A stretch of 64,000 bases of DNA from Stemphylium vesicarium (Eukaryota; Ascomycota; Dothideomycetes; Pleosporales; Pleosporaceae): positions 1 through 64,000 of the forward strand of contig QXCR01000107.1 in NCBI GenBank assembly GCA_004380135.1, written 5' to 3'. Positions within the stretch are counted from its first letter, which is position 1. Each line of letters opens with the position of its first letter. The notes beneath the pieces were generated by a model. That model did not search any database. It was not told the DNA's origin and saw only the letters and a program-made list of their open reading frames with translations. Shown here piece after piece: positions 1 to 11,961 of this stretch. The position numbers were made by a program, and so were the translations under genes.

Positions 1-330
1 ATGAGCACATGTACATGTACATTGATTGAGTCAAGTCAAGCAAAAGAAAAAGAAAAAAGGGTATGCGATGACGACAAAGCCTACGACAGCAACTGCAGCG
101 GCGGCGGGGGCGGCGAAATGAACGACGAGAAGGGGTTTGTTATCGTCAATGCGCAGAACAGGGCTGACGCAGGGCTGAGGAAAAGAGTGGAGATGAGTCA
201 GTGCGTGTGTTGCGTATTAACTGTTTGAGGGGAGAGTGGAGAGTAGAGAGTGGAATAATAAGACCGAGTATGTGCCAATGTGACATCGGCGGTTAGGGTT
301 AGGGGATCAACGTCAACGTCAGTATATGCC

Positions 331-414
331 TCAACGGTAAGATCAACAGCAAGATCAACGGTAAGATCAACGGCAAGATCAACGGCAAGATCAACACCGA
401 GATCAACGGTAAGA
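331..414. repeat. 12-bp tandem repeat, seven copies
   Basis: Seven head-to-tail copies of a 12-base unit (consensus tcaacggyaaga) run without a break. The sixth copy is the most divergent. Because 12 is a multiple of three, the minus strand is open across it and would encode a Val-Asp-Leu-rich repeat, but that frame has no other coding character. It looks like a minisatellite. Confidence 0.85.
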
Positions 415-841
415 TACACCTCACTATCTTTTTTTTTCGCGCACACGTGAGGGGAGAAATACCATGCATGTGTTGAGAAGCAAACCAGTTCCGAAAGAGA
501 TGAAAAGTAGAAAAAAGACGAAAAACGTGGGAGACAAAGACGTTGAGGCGTAATGAATAAGTTCTTTGATAATCTATATTTGCTTTCGCTCAACGCTCAT
601 CCGTACAACGTGGGGCGTGTTTTGCATCGGCGTCTAAGATGGATAAGAAAGGAAAAAAGGAAAAAAAAGGACGATTACGTACGTACACACAAGCGTTCTC
701 TACGCGATTGTACACGCGCGCATATTAACAGGGGAGGGAACCAGCTTAAAAGCAAAACAGTTCTGCAGTGATGGACGGGCCATGCAGGGAGGCGGGCTAT
801 GCAAAGCTTTGGGTATCGGAAAACAAGAACAATGGGAAAAG

Positions 842-870
842 CGAGAGAGAGAGAAAGAGAAAGAGAAAGG
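842..870. repeat. GA-rich simple repeat
   Basis: Imperfect (GA)n/(GAAA)n purine tract with no associated gene. Confidence 0.8.
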
Positions 871-1305
871 GAAAATTTAATGTCAGCGGGTAAAAGGAAA
901 ATAACGGAAGCAAGCGCTCGAAGCAAGCAAGCGCTGAAACGACAAGAGACGAGAACGAGTAGTATACTCAAACCAGAGAAACAACAAAACATTATGCTCC
1001 TTTTTGCGTCGCCGCAGATACGTGTAAATGTAGTCCAAGGGAAAAAAGGGGAAAAGACAGTTGTAGTCGTAGCACGCTCTTTCGTGCGAGGAAAAGACGA
1101 GTAAAACGAGGAAAACCAGCAAAAGAAAGAAAACGAACACGAAAACGTAAACAGATCTCCGCCCCAACTCAATTAGACTGTGTAAAAAACTCCTTTTGCT
1201 CATGCCGCTAAAAACTCTCAAGTTTGTCGTCTTGTCTTGTGTCTGCTTTGTTCTTCTTCTTCTTCGTCTTCTCTCGTGGCTGTGTATATGTATATGTAAT
1301 GGTCA

Positions 1306-2604
1306 CTACGAATGCGCTTCGACCGTGGCTGGTTGAGAATTAACCTGCAGTGAAGGCGTAATGGGGTATGGTAGGTATTGCTCGTTGTGTTGTTGAGAAG
1401 AGTCCATGTGATGATGATGGCTGTCTTCTTGCGTTTGGGGCCGTGTGCCAGTGTCAGGACCGAGATGGGGATCTGGGATCTGTACGTCGAGCTACACAAA
1501 CGTTTGTTAGTCGGGGACATTATATCGCCCAATAAAGCGAATACATACTGTTAGGTAACCCGTCCGCCGTAATGGGATGATCTTGACTGCTTCTTTGGCG
1601 CCAACATCCCGGTTCCAGTCCTCGATCCATCGCTCCAGCTCTGCTAATTGCTTCTTGACGCCTGTGAACCCTGCGTCCTCCCAGAGCCAGAAAGTAGCCA
1701 CACCCATGACGGTGTCGAGAGCGGCGCGGAAGGTAAACGGGTCAAAGGCGTCGACCAGGGTATCATTAATCTTCTTGATCAGAATGCGGAAGTCGTCCTC
1801 GGTAACGAGTGGGTCCAATATCTCGGGGTACAGATTGGCAAACGTCGGGGCCAGGTCGCCCTTGATCATCCAATCACGCTTTATGCGAATGATGCGTGTC
1901 GTGCGATACAGCTCGGAGTTGAGTGGAACATGGGGATTGGGATGGGGAAAGCAGGGATGCGAGGGTCCCCACGGGAACTCTGACGCCCCATCGCCGTCGT
2001 CGTCAGCAGCCGCGGAGGCTGATGGCCTCGAGCCGATCGAGGTGCGTCGGGAGCCCGGCAGCGAGACGCGCGACAGGCCTGGGACTTGAGGGTGAGCGTG
2101 GCCGGCCTCGACGTCTTTGTCGACGTGCTGGGCGGGCGAGGCAGATGCACTGTCACGGGGGTCATGATGCGATGCCATTGCAGCAGGCCCCGGGGTGGGT
2201 GGCTGAGTGGGCGGCAGGCTTCTTCGATCACGCGGAAGGCCGATGCTGGTGCGACCGCTGATGCTGTCCTCGCCCGTGGAACGTTCGACAGCGAGGGAGC
2301 TCGGCACAGGGCTCTGGCGGCTGAGACGCTGCTGAGGCAGGGTCAGGAGCGGATACTCGTCGCGGCTTTCCTCTCGCGCACCTGCGTCCCTCTCGATGGG
2401 CAGATTCGGGTAATACTCGTCGTGCGGCGGGCTGAGCGGAGGCGGCGCTACTGCGGCTGCAGGCGGGTTCTGTATCTGGAGGGTGCGTGGTGAGGAATTC
2501 ACCGGGTTCCAGAGGCGCGAGGCGGGCAGGCGCGGCGGGCCCTGGTACAGTGAGCGCAGGTTGAGGCTGAAGATGCGGTTGGTCAGCGACCAGCGGGCGG
2601 GCAC
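1306..2604 (-). CDS. ERF4: Ras modification protein Erf4-like (palmitoyltransferase accessory subunit)
   Basis: Two exons: 2604-1549 and 1491-1306, with a 57-nt intron (1548-1492, GTATGT...TAG) that restores an LDVQIPDPHLG continuation. About 413 residues from the first position shown. Roughly residues 1-205 are Pro/Ser/Arg-rich and probably disordered. The rest matches the Golgin A7/ERF4 family: WGPSHPCFPHPNPHVPLN, an Arg-Ile-rich strand, NLYPEILDP, and a helix with TFWLWEDAGF. In yeast Erf4 partners the DHHC enzyme Erf2 at the ER to palmitoylate Ras. The N-terminus is unresolved: position 2604 is a GTG, no ATG lies in frame before an upstream TGA near 2787, and the first in-frame ATG is about 140 codons inside. 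The upstream in-frame sequence (a KEIIITLNIHDAV stretch) still looks coding, so a short upstream exon is likely. The family call is firm; the start is not. Confidence 0.82.
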
Positions 2605-4831
2605 TGGCGTCTCAGAAGCCGGCGGGTAAGAAGCGGAGGGCGTGCGTGAAGTCGTCGTGGTGACTGCGTCGTGGATGTTGAGCGTGATGATGATTTCCTT
2701 AGGGGCCCAAAGTCGATGTGGTCCATGCTCCCGCGTGCATTCGGCCTGCAGCAGCGACAGCCGGGAGACGAGGGGAGGGGGGGATTTCAGCGCGCAGCGA
2801 GCCGCCAGGCGACGGCGTGGAGAAAAAAAACTAGCCTGCAGAGATCGCCGCGGCGAGAGAGAAGGGGTTGGTTAGGGAGGGCGCGCGAAAGATTGGCGTC
2901 GACCCGTCGGAATCGTAAAAAAGGAAGAGGCAGCAGCAGGAGGAGATCGTCACTGCAATTTGTCTGCGCGAGGAATGGGGCGAGGAGAGGCGAGGCGAGG
3001 GAAGAGCGAAAGCGAAGAGAATGTGCAGGTGGTGGAGGGTGTGGTGGTCGTCTGGTACTTCAGAATCGATGGATGTCTCACACGTCCCGGCGGTTTGGCA
3101 GGAATGGCAGATACGGCGATATAAACTTTGGCACACGCATCAATTAAAACCTCGGGGGCGGCGGGGAGGGAGAGGGCCTTCCTTCTTCTTGTATAAAACA
3201 ACAGGCCGTGGACACGCACACCAGCCAGCAGAGGCTTGCCTGCTCTCCGGCCAAACTTGGGCACCACCCAGACAAGGCGCTGCACGCAACAACAGCGCGC
3301 CCCCAGTCGGATTTCCCATTGAGTCCCGGCGCAACATTGGATCGTTTGTGGCTCGTGTCTATGTGCGCCTGTGTGGTGGTCTGGCTTCTGACAGCCCTGC
3401 CGAATAACGGCTACCCCTGCAGATGCTGGACATGTGCCTGCATTAACCCCGTACCTTAACCGTAACCGTCACCACCAGCGGACGCGGCGAGACATGGTTG
3501 CCTGTCTGTACCGTCTCTCTTCCCAGCATATACACCTCGCACCTTCACACCTCGCCCTATATTTCTTGAACATCCAGCCAGGCATCCATGGCATACTTTG
3601 TCGCCCTGCGTCTGCTACCAAATTTTGCCATGCGTCGCGGGCACTTCGCAACGGCCTGGCTGCGCCCGTTCAACGCCCATTGTGACGTCGACGAACGACC
3701 ATGTTTCACCCCATAGATGCGTGCTAGACGACTCGGTCCTGCGGTACCATGTCATTGCTCTCTCCTTTAGCAGCACGCCGCCCGCCGTCAAAGTGTCGAG
3801 GCTGAAAAGACAAGACGACGATCCCCAATACACGATAGTCCATCCACCCTTCCCCTTTCGTTTTCGTCATCGACACCACCGACATCATCATCACCTTCCC
3901 CCGATCCCCAGCTCACTCTCCCCCTACCCTGCCCATCTCACCCAGATTCTGAGCTGAGAAATCTTCGCCCATGAATAATCTATCCACCCCTCTAATTCCC
4001 CTCGAAGCAAGCCACACACATTGCCACAAGCCTAGCATCGTATAAGCGCCATCCCAGATCCGTGTTGCCGGGAACGCGCACTTGCATCCGTCGAGACACG
4101 TTCGTCCGTGTTTGCTCTGACGTCGCCCGCAAAGACCCGTCTGTCATCATCTCCCCTTTTCAATGCCATGTCTCCCGAGCCTACCCACAAGACGTGCATC
4201 ATGGGCGGTGGTGAATCACATCCGTGCATAGGGCTCAACCGCGACAATCTGCCTTTGTTCGACATGGGCGTTGCTGCGCGGGTGCGCCATGATAAAGCGG
4301 CATGGGCTTACGCACGGCACGGGACACCTTGAATCGCGAGACATGTGGCTGCGGGCGGCACAGCGTATACGAGCCCTAGCCTCACTTTTCACACGCCAAG
4401 TCATCGTCGCCTTGTGGTCGGTGATTTGTCCTCTATTTCCTAGCATATTATCTTGCCTTTCTATAGCCATCACGGTTGGATTTCAATACTGCTAGTCAAT
4501 GCTCACAGCCTTTCGTATGCGCTTGCTTGCTTGTATGCCATGGTATTTACTATAGTGTTAACATGGCATAATGCATATAATCTCGATTGCTGATTTAAAA
4601 TAAAATAAAAAGTCAAAATCCCCCTCATGTGCGAATGGGGTATATGTGTGCGTTCAAAGATCTGTCCTTTTTTCGTGTCTTTCCGAAATCCGTGAAGAGA
4701 ATGTGTTTCCTCGTTCGTATAGCCCCGTGGCTCTCGCATAAAATCTACATATAGTGGGATATCTCAAGTTTTTGAAGCTAAACCAGCTCCTAGGGTCCTC
4801 GTCCTCGTCCTCTTCGACAACATACCCACAG
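2605..4831. other. 2.2-kb intergenic stretch
   Basis: The left part is the 5' region of the Erf4-like gene. On the minus strand it includes a good branch point plus CTGCAG acceptor near 2839-2878, suggesting a 5' leader intron or an unplaced first exon. The rest holds only short overlapping frames without domains, then the 3' flank of the TM198-like gene. I see no supportable gene. Confidence 0.5.
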
Positions 4832-7800
4832 CTAAGTGTGCTTGTTGGCGTTTGCCTGCATCTTCCTCATCGCCTCGCGATGCGCATCCATCATCTGGCC
4901 ACTGCGCATCATGCTGTCCATTTGGCTGGCTCGCTGCTGCTGCACCATTTCGCGCTGTTGCTTCTCCATCTCCATCTGCCTTCTCTCGTTCAGGAGAGCC
5001 GCGCGCTGTTGCTCTACCATGTTGTTCGCCGTCTGCGGGGGGGAGACCTCGCGCATGGTACCGCGCCAGCCTGCGTACAGCTGCTCGCGCTTCTGCGTGG
5101 ATTGTGCGCTGTTGGTACGCTGAGGTTGATGAGAGTTAAAGCCCGCTGGCGCACCCTTGCCAGCCCAGCCCTTGCTCTGCCACTTCTGCGATGTAGAAGG
5201 CGGGGATTTTCTTGGTGAAGTGAAAGAAGTTTCGCGCTGGAGACTCGGTTGCTGGAGCAGTTGACGACGCTGTGCTAGTGTCATGTCTTCTTCGTCATTT
5301 TCCGCTAGGAGGTTGGCTGCCGAAGAATGTGGCGTCAGTGAAAGCGCAGACGCCCGGTTCTTGATCAGACTCTCGCGCTTGCTCAACAGCGTACCGGATG
5401 GTAGTGGTGTGAGAATATCCAGTCTTGCGTTAGAGTTGGCTCGGGAAAGAGCCGCAGGAGGAGACTGTGTGTATGTCCGCTGATCAAGGAGGGAATCCTG
5501 GGAAAAGGTTGAAGTGTTCCGCTGAAGGCTGGTGCTGTTGTTCCGCGACATCCTCTTGGAATTGCGATTGCTTTCCTTGAGTGGCGCCACGAGCTCATCG
5601 CTGACGGGTGCTGGCTTCTCTTCAGTTCCGTTTGCTAGGATAACGCCAGGTGATGAAGGCAAGAACATGTCTTCATAGTCGGGCTTTTCGGCCGCTTCGA
5701 GATGCTTCGCCCACTCGTTTGTGCGGTAGGACAGGGCTACTTTCGACATGTTCTCTGGCAGCGCGCCGTCGCGCAGAGTGCCAACACGAGATTCGCCCTG
5801 ATCCGTCTGTGAGCCCTGAGAAAGGCCCTCTGATGAAGTGGACTTGGAGTATGGGTCGGCGGTGCTTGCTTTGGAACTAGACATGACAGTGTCAGCCCTC
5901 ACCCCGGCATCCTGCGTGATTGCCTGTTTCTTGCGTTGTTCTTCAGGTCTAGGGCTGGTGCTAGTAGTGAGAGATTGGCGTGCGGCAACCAGAGAGGCGG
6001 AGGGTTGTTCCGGTACAGTACTCTGCTTTCCCTGTTTGTTTGCAGTGTCTGCCTCGTCAAAGGGATTTTGACGCTCCGTTCCAATGGGTGAGGTTGTTGG
6101 GGAAAGCTGGCGTACAGATAGCACATCGTCGTCGTTATCCAAGGTAGCGGCGACTGATGAAGCACAGTCATCTTCAACATCACGGGCTGTGATGAGTGCC
6201 TCCTGAGAGGCTGCTATATCGCGCGAGATGCGGTGCCTCATTGCGGATACGTCGGAGACGCGCTTCGAGACACGTTTGCGTTGGTCTGCATCGTGATCGG
6301 ATTCCGGTACAGCAGAGATGGAAGCGTTGTCATCGTCGCTGTGCGCATCATCTTCGGTTGGTACCTTGAACGGGAGCGGAACAACGGCAGGTGGTGGTGG
6401 GACTGAGGGGCGAAGACTGTTCCTTTTGGCTAATGTTGGTCGTGATGCGTCTTCCGGAGCAGCGGGTAAGGTCTTGTCGTTGCCCGCTTCAGGAACCGCG
6501 TCTTCGTTGGCCTCGGTTGTCGGATTGCCTTGCTCGTCGATGTGCTGGATACCGTCATCATTGAGGACACCGACGGTGACTGTGGCTCCTGGTCCCTTGT
6601 TGCTGCTAGCCGATCGCACAACTCCGCTGTTTGACATATTGACCATTTCAAGGCTGTCGTTTCCGGAAACCTCCTTCTCCTCGACGCTGGTAGAGTTCTT
6701 GTGACCTGTGATGGACGATCGAATGCTGGAATCGGGCATGCTCTTTCCACCATAGGCTGCTTCCCATTGTGCACGCTCCTTCTGGAAGTTGTCCTCAACC
6801 TTGCGACCTTGTTCCTCCTCTTCACGGTCTTGATCCTGTTGCCGCTCAAGTTGCTGGGCGGCACTCTTTGCACGATGCTCTTTGACGATCTTCCAAACCC
6901 GCAACTGTGAGACGATTCCAACTACAGCGATGATGACCACGCCAGCTAATTCCGCTTTAATGTTCTTGGTAACTGGGTACGTGTTTGTGTTCAGCGGGAA
7001 CGTAGAGTCGTTGAGGTCTAAAAATGTCAGTAATCTTCCACAAAATGTCTTTCTTCGACATACTCCAGAGGTACAGCCAGAACTCCTTCCAACCTGAGCC
7101 TGCTAGGCAGTCAATCCCAAGGATCGAAGCCGTGGCGCCTGAGAAGGCAATTGATGCGATAAGACCGTAGGTACGGGTGTAGTGGCTGAAAGATAAGGAG
7201 TAGCCCCCCGCTGCCATGCAACCGATGAAGATGGCGCGGCCGGTGCCAGAAGTAATCAAGCCGCCGTCCTTGAGACTAAGGAACCACATGCTCAAGCAGA
7301 ATCCGCCAAGAAGACAGCCAAAGCCCTCGGTGATATCCACAAAGACCAGAGATAGGATGCCGAAGATCACACCGGTGAAGAAGGCGGCCACGAAGAAAGC
7401 TCCCTGAATAGCATCAGAGACCGGAGGGTTCATCAAGTACACTATCAAGACCGTGACGGCAAGAGCAGTCAGATAGGCAGCCGATCCGAAAACGTAAACC
7501 CTTTTTGACTGTTAGTGATGCGTCTGCATGCGATTGCTCTTGACATACATCTTCTTCTTGATACCTATGATGGCATATGCTAATCCACTGAGCAGTAGGA
7601 ATACCCCACTTATTCCCATAGCAGGAGTGAGCTTTGGTTGGATTGGCAGTGGGTTCGCAGGGTCAGTAGCTGAATGGTATCGTCAGTTTCACATCATCAC
7701 AATTCATGCGATATGACTTACTCGCGGAACTAGAGGGAGCAGGCTCATCGGGGGCTGTTGCAGGGACCTCGGTCGGGACGGTTGCTGACTCCGAGGGCCT

Positions 7801-8046
7801 GGTTGAGGATACTACAGTGGAAGATGGACGATCGGATTCTCTCCGTGATGTTGCTCTCTCGGAAGGTGTAGGTGTTGGCGTAGCCGAAGGTCGTCGAGAG
7901 GCGCTCTCTCGTGCCGTGGAGGCTGGTGACTCGTCGGAAGGACTATCATCTTGTCGACGTACGGCAGCATGAGGGGCTGCTACTGCTGATTGCAGGCACA
8001 CCAAGAGCGCAAGACAGATGAACAAGTAGCGATAGGAAAAGCGCAT
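4832..8046 (-). CDS. TM198/DUF4203-like membrane protein with signal peptide and long cytosolic tail
   Basis: Four exons: 8046-7722, 7669-7549, 7500-7064, 7017-4832. The introns are 46-52 nt and all phases agree, giving 1022 residues. Residues 1-23 form a signal peptide (LFICLALLVCLQSAVA), followed by a Ser/Thr/Pro/Glu-rich ectodomain to about 110. A block of roughly seven hydrophobic segments (about 125-330) matches the DUF4203/TMEM198-TM7SF3 family, including the conserved LYLWNLN region and an ELAGVVIIAVVGIVSQL last helix. After that comes a basic coiled-coil start (VKEHRAKSAAQQLERQQ) and some 650 residues of low-complexity Ser/Asp-rich tail. The tail ends in a Gln/Met/Arg-rich coiled coil just before the stop. 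The molecular role of fungal members is unknown; topology suggests a plasma- or endo-membrane protein with a large cytosolic scaffold. Confidence 0.85.
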
Positions 8047-9903
8047 GGCGACGAGATGGAGACGGGGTGCCTAACAATGGCAGACGGCTGCCATGAAAGT
8101 ATTAAGATTAATGGGTCTGCGATGTACGTTCCCCGCGAAGACTCTCGAACGGGACGGGCGCGACTTTGACTTGGTGTTTGCGAGAACAGGGCGCACAAAG
8201 TTACAAAAGAAGGAATGCAGAGGTCGGTATGTGCGTTTCAAAGAGCGGTGTTGGATTACTAGTAGTGTAAGGAGCGAATAAGAAAGAGTGTGGTCGGCAC
8301 AAAGGCCTATGAGCGATGAGACTGAGCAGAAGGAAGTGCAGTAAACAGGTGAAGGGTGATGCAGGTGCATATCGGGCGATAAAAGCCATGGCTTGGGTCG
8401 GCGCGGCTTGACAGGCGATCGACGCTCTACCCGCAGTCGCAGAAAGCGAGGGGCTTAGCTGGCACGGCCCTATTCCTGCAATGAGGAGGGAAGCTGAGCC
8501 ATAGAACTGGCGGCGTCAGAACGGCGTCCATTCTTGGGATGACCCATACTGCAAGTGGTGTGGTTTGGTCCTTGGAAATCTTCATTTTAAGATTGCAATG
8601 TCAGCCACCAGTCATCCTAACGTCCTCGCGAGGCCGACCTCGAGCTGCCTAGAAGAAAAAAGGAATAGTGTTACATTTGATGATCCCGATTGAGCACTGG
8701 CACACAAACGCAAAGAGGGCTCGGACGTTACCCGGTGCCGGGAGGCATATGGTGCAACTGCGACATGATAGCGAGGTCGTTTACCTTTGCGAGCCGTTGA
8801 TGCAGTGAGAGGCTTGAGCTGCTAAGCGAACATATGCGAGACGAGCTGGCTGAGCTGGCTGAGGCTCCCATGGCGTAGCGATTACGAAGATGCTATCCAC
8901 CCAGTCAGAAGTAGATGGACAAGAGCGCGTCGCGAGGTGTGAAGCCCTCATTCGTAGGGCTGCTCGTTTGACATACAGGGGCGCTAGGGTCGCGCTACGC
9001 CGCCTGCATAAGCTGCGGCTCTTTGCATAAAGTGCATCCACAAGGGGTCTCCTCACATAAAACGTGGGGGTAATGCCGTGGGAGTGCCGGCGAGTCCTAG
9101 CCTCACGAAAAGCAAAATACACATAGTCATTCGCGGCTTGGCCTTCACCATAGAGAAGAAGTCAAATTTTTGCGCGTCCGTCGCGAAAAGCTCGCGTCGT
9201 CCGAAAAGGGATGAGCAAGCAAGTCGGCACGGGCAAATCCTGCAACCGAAGATCTGCTGTGAGCCGTGCTCAGTGCCGAAGATCCAGTTCTGCCTTTTGC
9301 ATGGCAAGCCCCGTGCGCTGAACCTTGACCTGACGATTCGAGGGGCCTGTCAGTCTCCTTGTCACGGGTTTCATCAGCTGAGCAGACAGCTATCACGGCT
9401 GTAAAGCCCGCCATCTGACGTGAGCTCAGCGTTTTGCGTGCCCGTTGATGAAGATTTGGTCTTACTCATATTTTGGACGTGGTGCACTGTAGTAGAGTTT
9501 GATCGTGATCTTGATGATGATGATGCCATACAGGGCAAGCACGTTCATCCGAAACCGATAGTGGGTCCGTTAAGATTGCCAATACAGGCAAAAAGTCTTT
9601 CCAAGTCTGAAGCGCGAGCATCTCCATACGTTACATGATGGACTAGGCCCTTCACATGCTGCCATCATGGGCAAGCTGGCCTTTGTGAATCTATGTCGTC
9701 GCTGACGACTCACGTGTAGATATGACTGCGAACAAACGTCGATGCATCGTGGACTCTCGGCGCCAACATCACAAACATCTGCAGTTGGTGGCTTTTCACT
9801 GACTCAAGGCGCAAACTATCAATCCGATCCGATTACCGTTTATCCGGGTGCTCCGACCACCTCCGCAGCAGTAGCTAGTTGCGCATGCGTCTTCAACGGC
9901 TTC
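8047..9903. other. 1.9-kb intergenic stretch
   Basis: The left part is the promoter and leader of the TM198-like gene; the right part is the 3' flank of glutathione synthetase. Open frames on both strands are short, have no domains, and do not join by sensible splicing. Nothing else supported. Confidence 0.55.
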
Positions 9904-11451
9904 TCACTCGTCCAACAAGCAACAGCTATCCACCGCTCCAAACCCCGCAGCTACACCACCTTCTTCGCTCTGATCGCCCTTGGTGCGGAGAAGATAACCT
10001 GCCTCCCAGTTCTCCAGTATCTCCCCTTTCTTTCCATCCCCACTGCCATCCCTCCAAAGGCATGCACCGTAAACGCCAAGCTCACAAATCACGCCACCCC
10101 TCTGCAACTCCCCGTTCCGAAAGATGGCGTTCTCTAGCGGAGGTGGCTCAATCATTTCCATTAGAATGTACGCCGGCCAATGTGTCTCGGGAAGCTTCTG
10201 CAAGAACGGCGGAATAGCTTTCCGGTAGACGTTGTTTCCGCCTCCCTCCCGCTGAGGCTTCAAAACGTACTTGACGGCTGTTGAAGCGTCTGTCGCAAGC
10301 TTCCGCGCCTCCTTTCCAGCTTCGCTGTTGTCTAGTGGGTAGATAGGGGCGAAGGTTTCTAGCACGCGTGCAGCGACCTCGTCGTCTGGAAGGAAACGCT
10401 TGAGGTGCGGCGAGTGCGGTGTTGCGAGTACCTGCTGGACTTTCTTGCAGCCAGCGAGATGGGTCAAGATGCTGGGGCATTTGATTGCACGGCTCTTCTC
10501 GAGGTGAAGGCGGGCCGCCCAATCTTCGTCCTTCGGGTAATCGTCCGGCGAGTAGCCCGCTCGGAAGTAGATTGTCGTCACCTCGTAAGATAGCGCTGGT
10601 GAGTTTGGTGGCGTATAAATTAAGGTTCGATCTGAGTCAAGCACCGTGTATGACATGGACTCGCCGAACGGCAAACGGAATGAGCGAACACCGTTTTGTT
10701 CAAGCAAGGCGTATTCGAGATGCCTCTGATCAAAGACGTTTCTTTCCGGATCTTGCACAACGAACAGTACACATAGAGGACGATTAGTGCGCGATAGTCC
10801 GTATGCTTTGTGCGCCGCGGCGAGACCTTTTGCCAACGACGAAGCAGATTTGCTTAGTTGTAGAGCCTCTTCTTTGATGATTGACGATGTCGATTCCGGG
10901 TAGGCGTCAATGGTGAGCAGATACTTGTGTAGCGCGGAAACTTGGGAGGAGAGTCCGCCAAAAGAGGATGCGATAGTGTTGAACTCGACCTGCTTCAGTC
11001 CAGATGACGGCTTAGCTTGCGAGGAATCTTGGTGTACCATGTAATCTGATCGGAAAAGTCCCAGTGAAAGATCCTGGACATAGCCCTCCTTCTTGACTTC
11101 CAAATGGGTATGCCATAGCTTTGCAACAAAGTCGTCAACGTCCAAGAGCTCCTCTACGATGCTTTTGAGCCATTCTTCGTCCCTTGCGATTGCGGAATAC
11201 AGTTCATTGTAAGCCCGTTGTATGGCAAGGCCCTGCTCGAAGCAAGAGCGCGGAAAAAGACTTGGAAATAACGTGACTGGTGCTGTGCTTGCGAGTACAC
11301 CTGAGGGGTCCTGTGATGGCTGGACGAAAGACGGAGCCGGGCGTACCGCCAAGCCGTGAGCTATTGACCAGTCCTTGAGGTTTGATAGCAGGTATTGCTC
11401 TTCCTGCTGAGATAGCTTTGGCGGGTACTCGGCGTGCGATATCGAAGCCAT
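9904..11451 (-). CDS. GSH2: Glutathione synthetase
   Basis: Single-exon frame of 515 residues from an ATG at 11451, close to the 491 of the yeast enzyme. It catalyses ATP-dependent joining of gamma-glutamylcysteine to glycine, the last step of glutathione synthesis, in the cytosol. Visible family signatures: the substrate-binding EFNTIASSFGGL around residue 155, the Gly-rich ATP-grasp loop KPQREGGGNN around 395, the MEMIEPP strand, the ICELGVYG segment, and the C-terminal GGVAAGFGAVDS loop that closes over the active site. The upstream sequence on the same strand shows a GTAAGT near 11521 but no clean coding exon; I keep the ATG that directly precedes the conserved region. It is divergent with the gene at 11962. 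Confidence 0.95.
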   Translation of the reverse strand: MASISHAEYPPKLSQQEEQYLLSNLKDWSIAHGLAVRPAPSFVQPSQDPSGVLASTAPVTLFPSLFPRSCFEQGLAIQRAYNELYSAIARDEEWLKSIVEELLDVDDFVAKLWHTHLEVKKEGYVQDLSLGLFRSDYMVHQDSSQAKPSSGLKQVEFNTIASSFGGLSSQVSALHKYLLTIDAYPESTSSIIKEEALQLSKSASSLAKGLAAAHKAYGLSRTNRPLCVLFVVQDPERNVFDQRHLEYALLEQNGVRSFRLPFGESMSYTVLDSDRTLIYTPPNSPALSYEVTTIYFRAGYSPDDYPKDEDWAARLHLEKSRAIKCPSILTHLAGCKKVQQVLATPHSPHLKRFLPDDEVAARVLETFAPIYPLDNSEAGKEARKLATDASTAVKYVLKPQREGGGNNVYRKAIPPFLQKLPETHWPAYILMEMIEPPPLENAIFRNGELQRGGVICELGVYGACLWRDGSGDGKKGEILENWEAGYLLRTKGDQSEEGGVAAGFGAVDSCCLLDE

Positions 11452-11961
11452 GTTTATTGAACAGGTGGTCGTGATACGGAGAGTTTGAATAAATCTTCGA
11501 GAGACACGCCTTGAGACTTACAAATGCTGTCCGCGCTAGAGCGATTGCCTCATCTGCCCCGCCGAAGCCGGGAGCCCACTTGCTCACTTGCTCACCTCAT
11601 CAGTCAGTCGTGAGACATCTTCGCACAACAATTGCCTGCATAGAAATCCTCAACACTGCATGCCTACTGTCATTTGTCACTCGCAGTGTATGCACTTGCC
11701 CCTCTTCGCGCTATCATGTGACAACGTGCGCTTAGCGAGTTTTCTCAGAAGCAGCAAAGTCGGCTGCCCCACAACTCGCGCGTCGGCCCAACTCTGGCAT
11801 GTGCACATGCCTTACCCTCTACCCTACACCCATTTCTCCAAGTGCCCTTGCCGTCTTACCACCGTTGTCTTGCCACCTCACTAGGTGCTATAAACATTCA
11901 AGCGAGGGAAAAGTCCCAGAACCACCCGCGTAACCTCTGGGCACACTGACGCTACCCAAAC
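11452..11961. other. Shared upstream region of GSH2 and the 11962 gene
   Basis: About 510 bases between two divergent start codons. It is pyrimidine-rich on the plus strand close to the 11962 gene, including a tataaac at about 11889. No conserved ORF. Confidence 0.5.

Larger units (their letters stand above)
1..1305. other. Left-edge intergenic stretch, no gene supported
   Basis: Only short, compositionally odd open frames occur here, on both strands, rich in Lys/Arg/Glu or Ser/Phe because of purine/pyrimidine-biased DNA. None shows a recognisable domain or a sensible splice structure. The stretch holds a 12-bp tandem array (331-414) and a GA-rich tract (842-870). The right end is the 3' flank of the Erf4-like gene. 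Confidence 0.6.

Noticed and set aside
5650..6700. Several plus-strand open frames opposite the TM198-like tail exon
   Set aside because: They mirror low-complexity codons of the real minus-strand exon and have no independent features.
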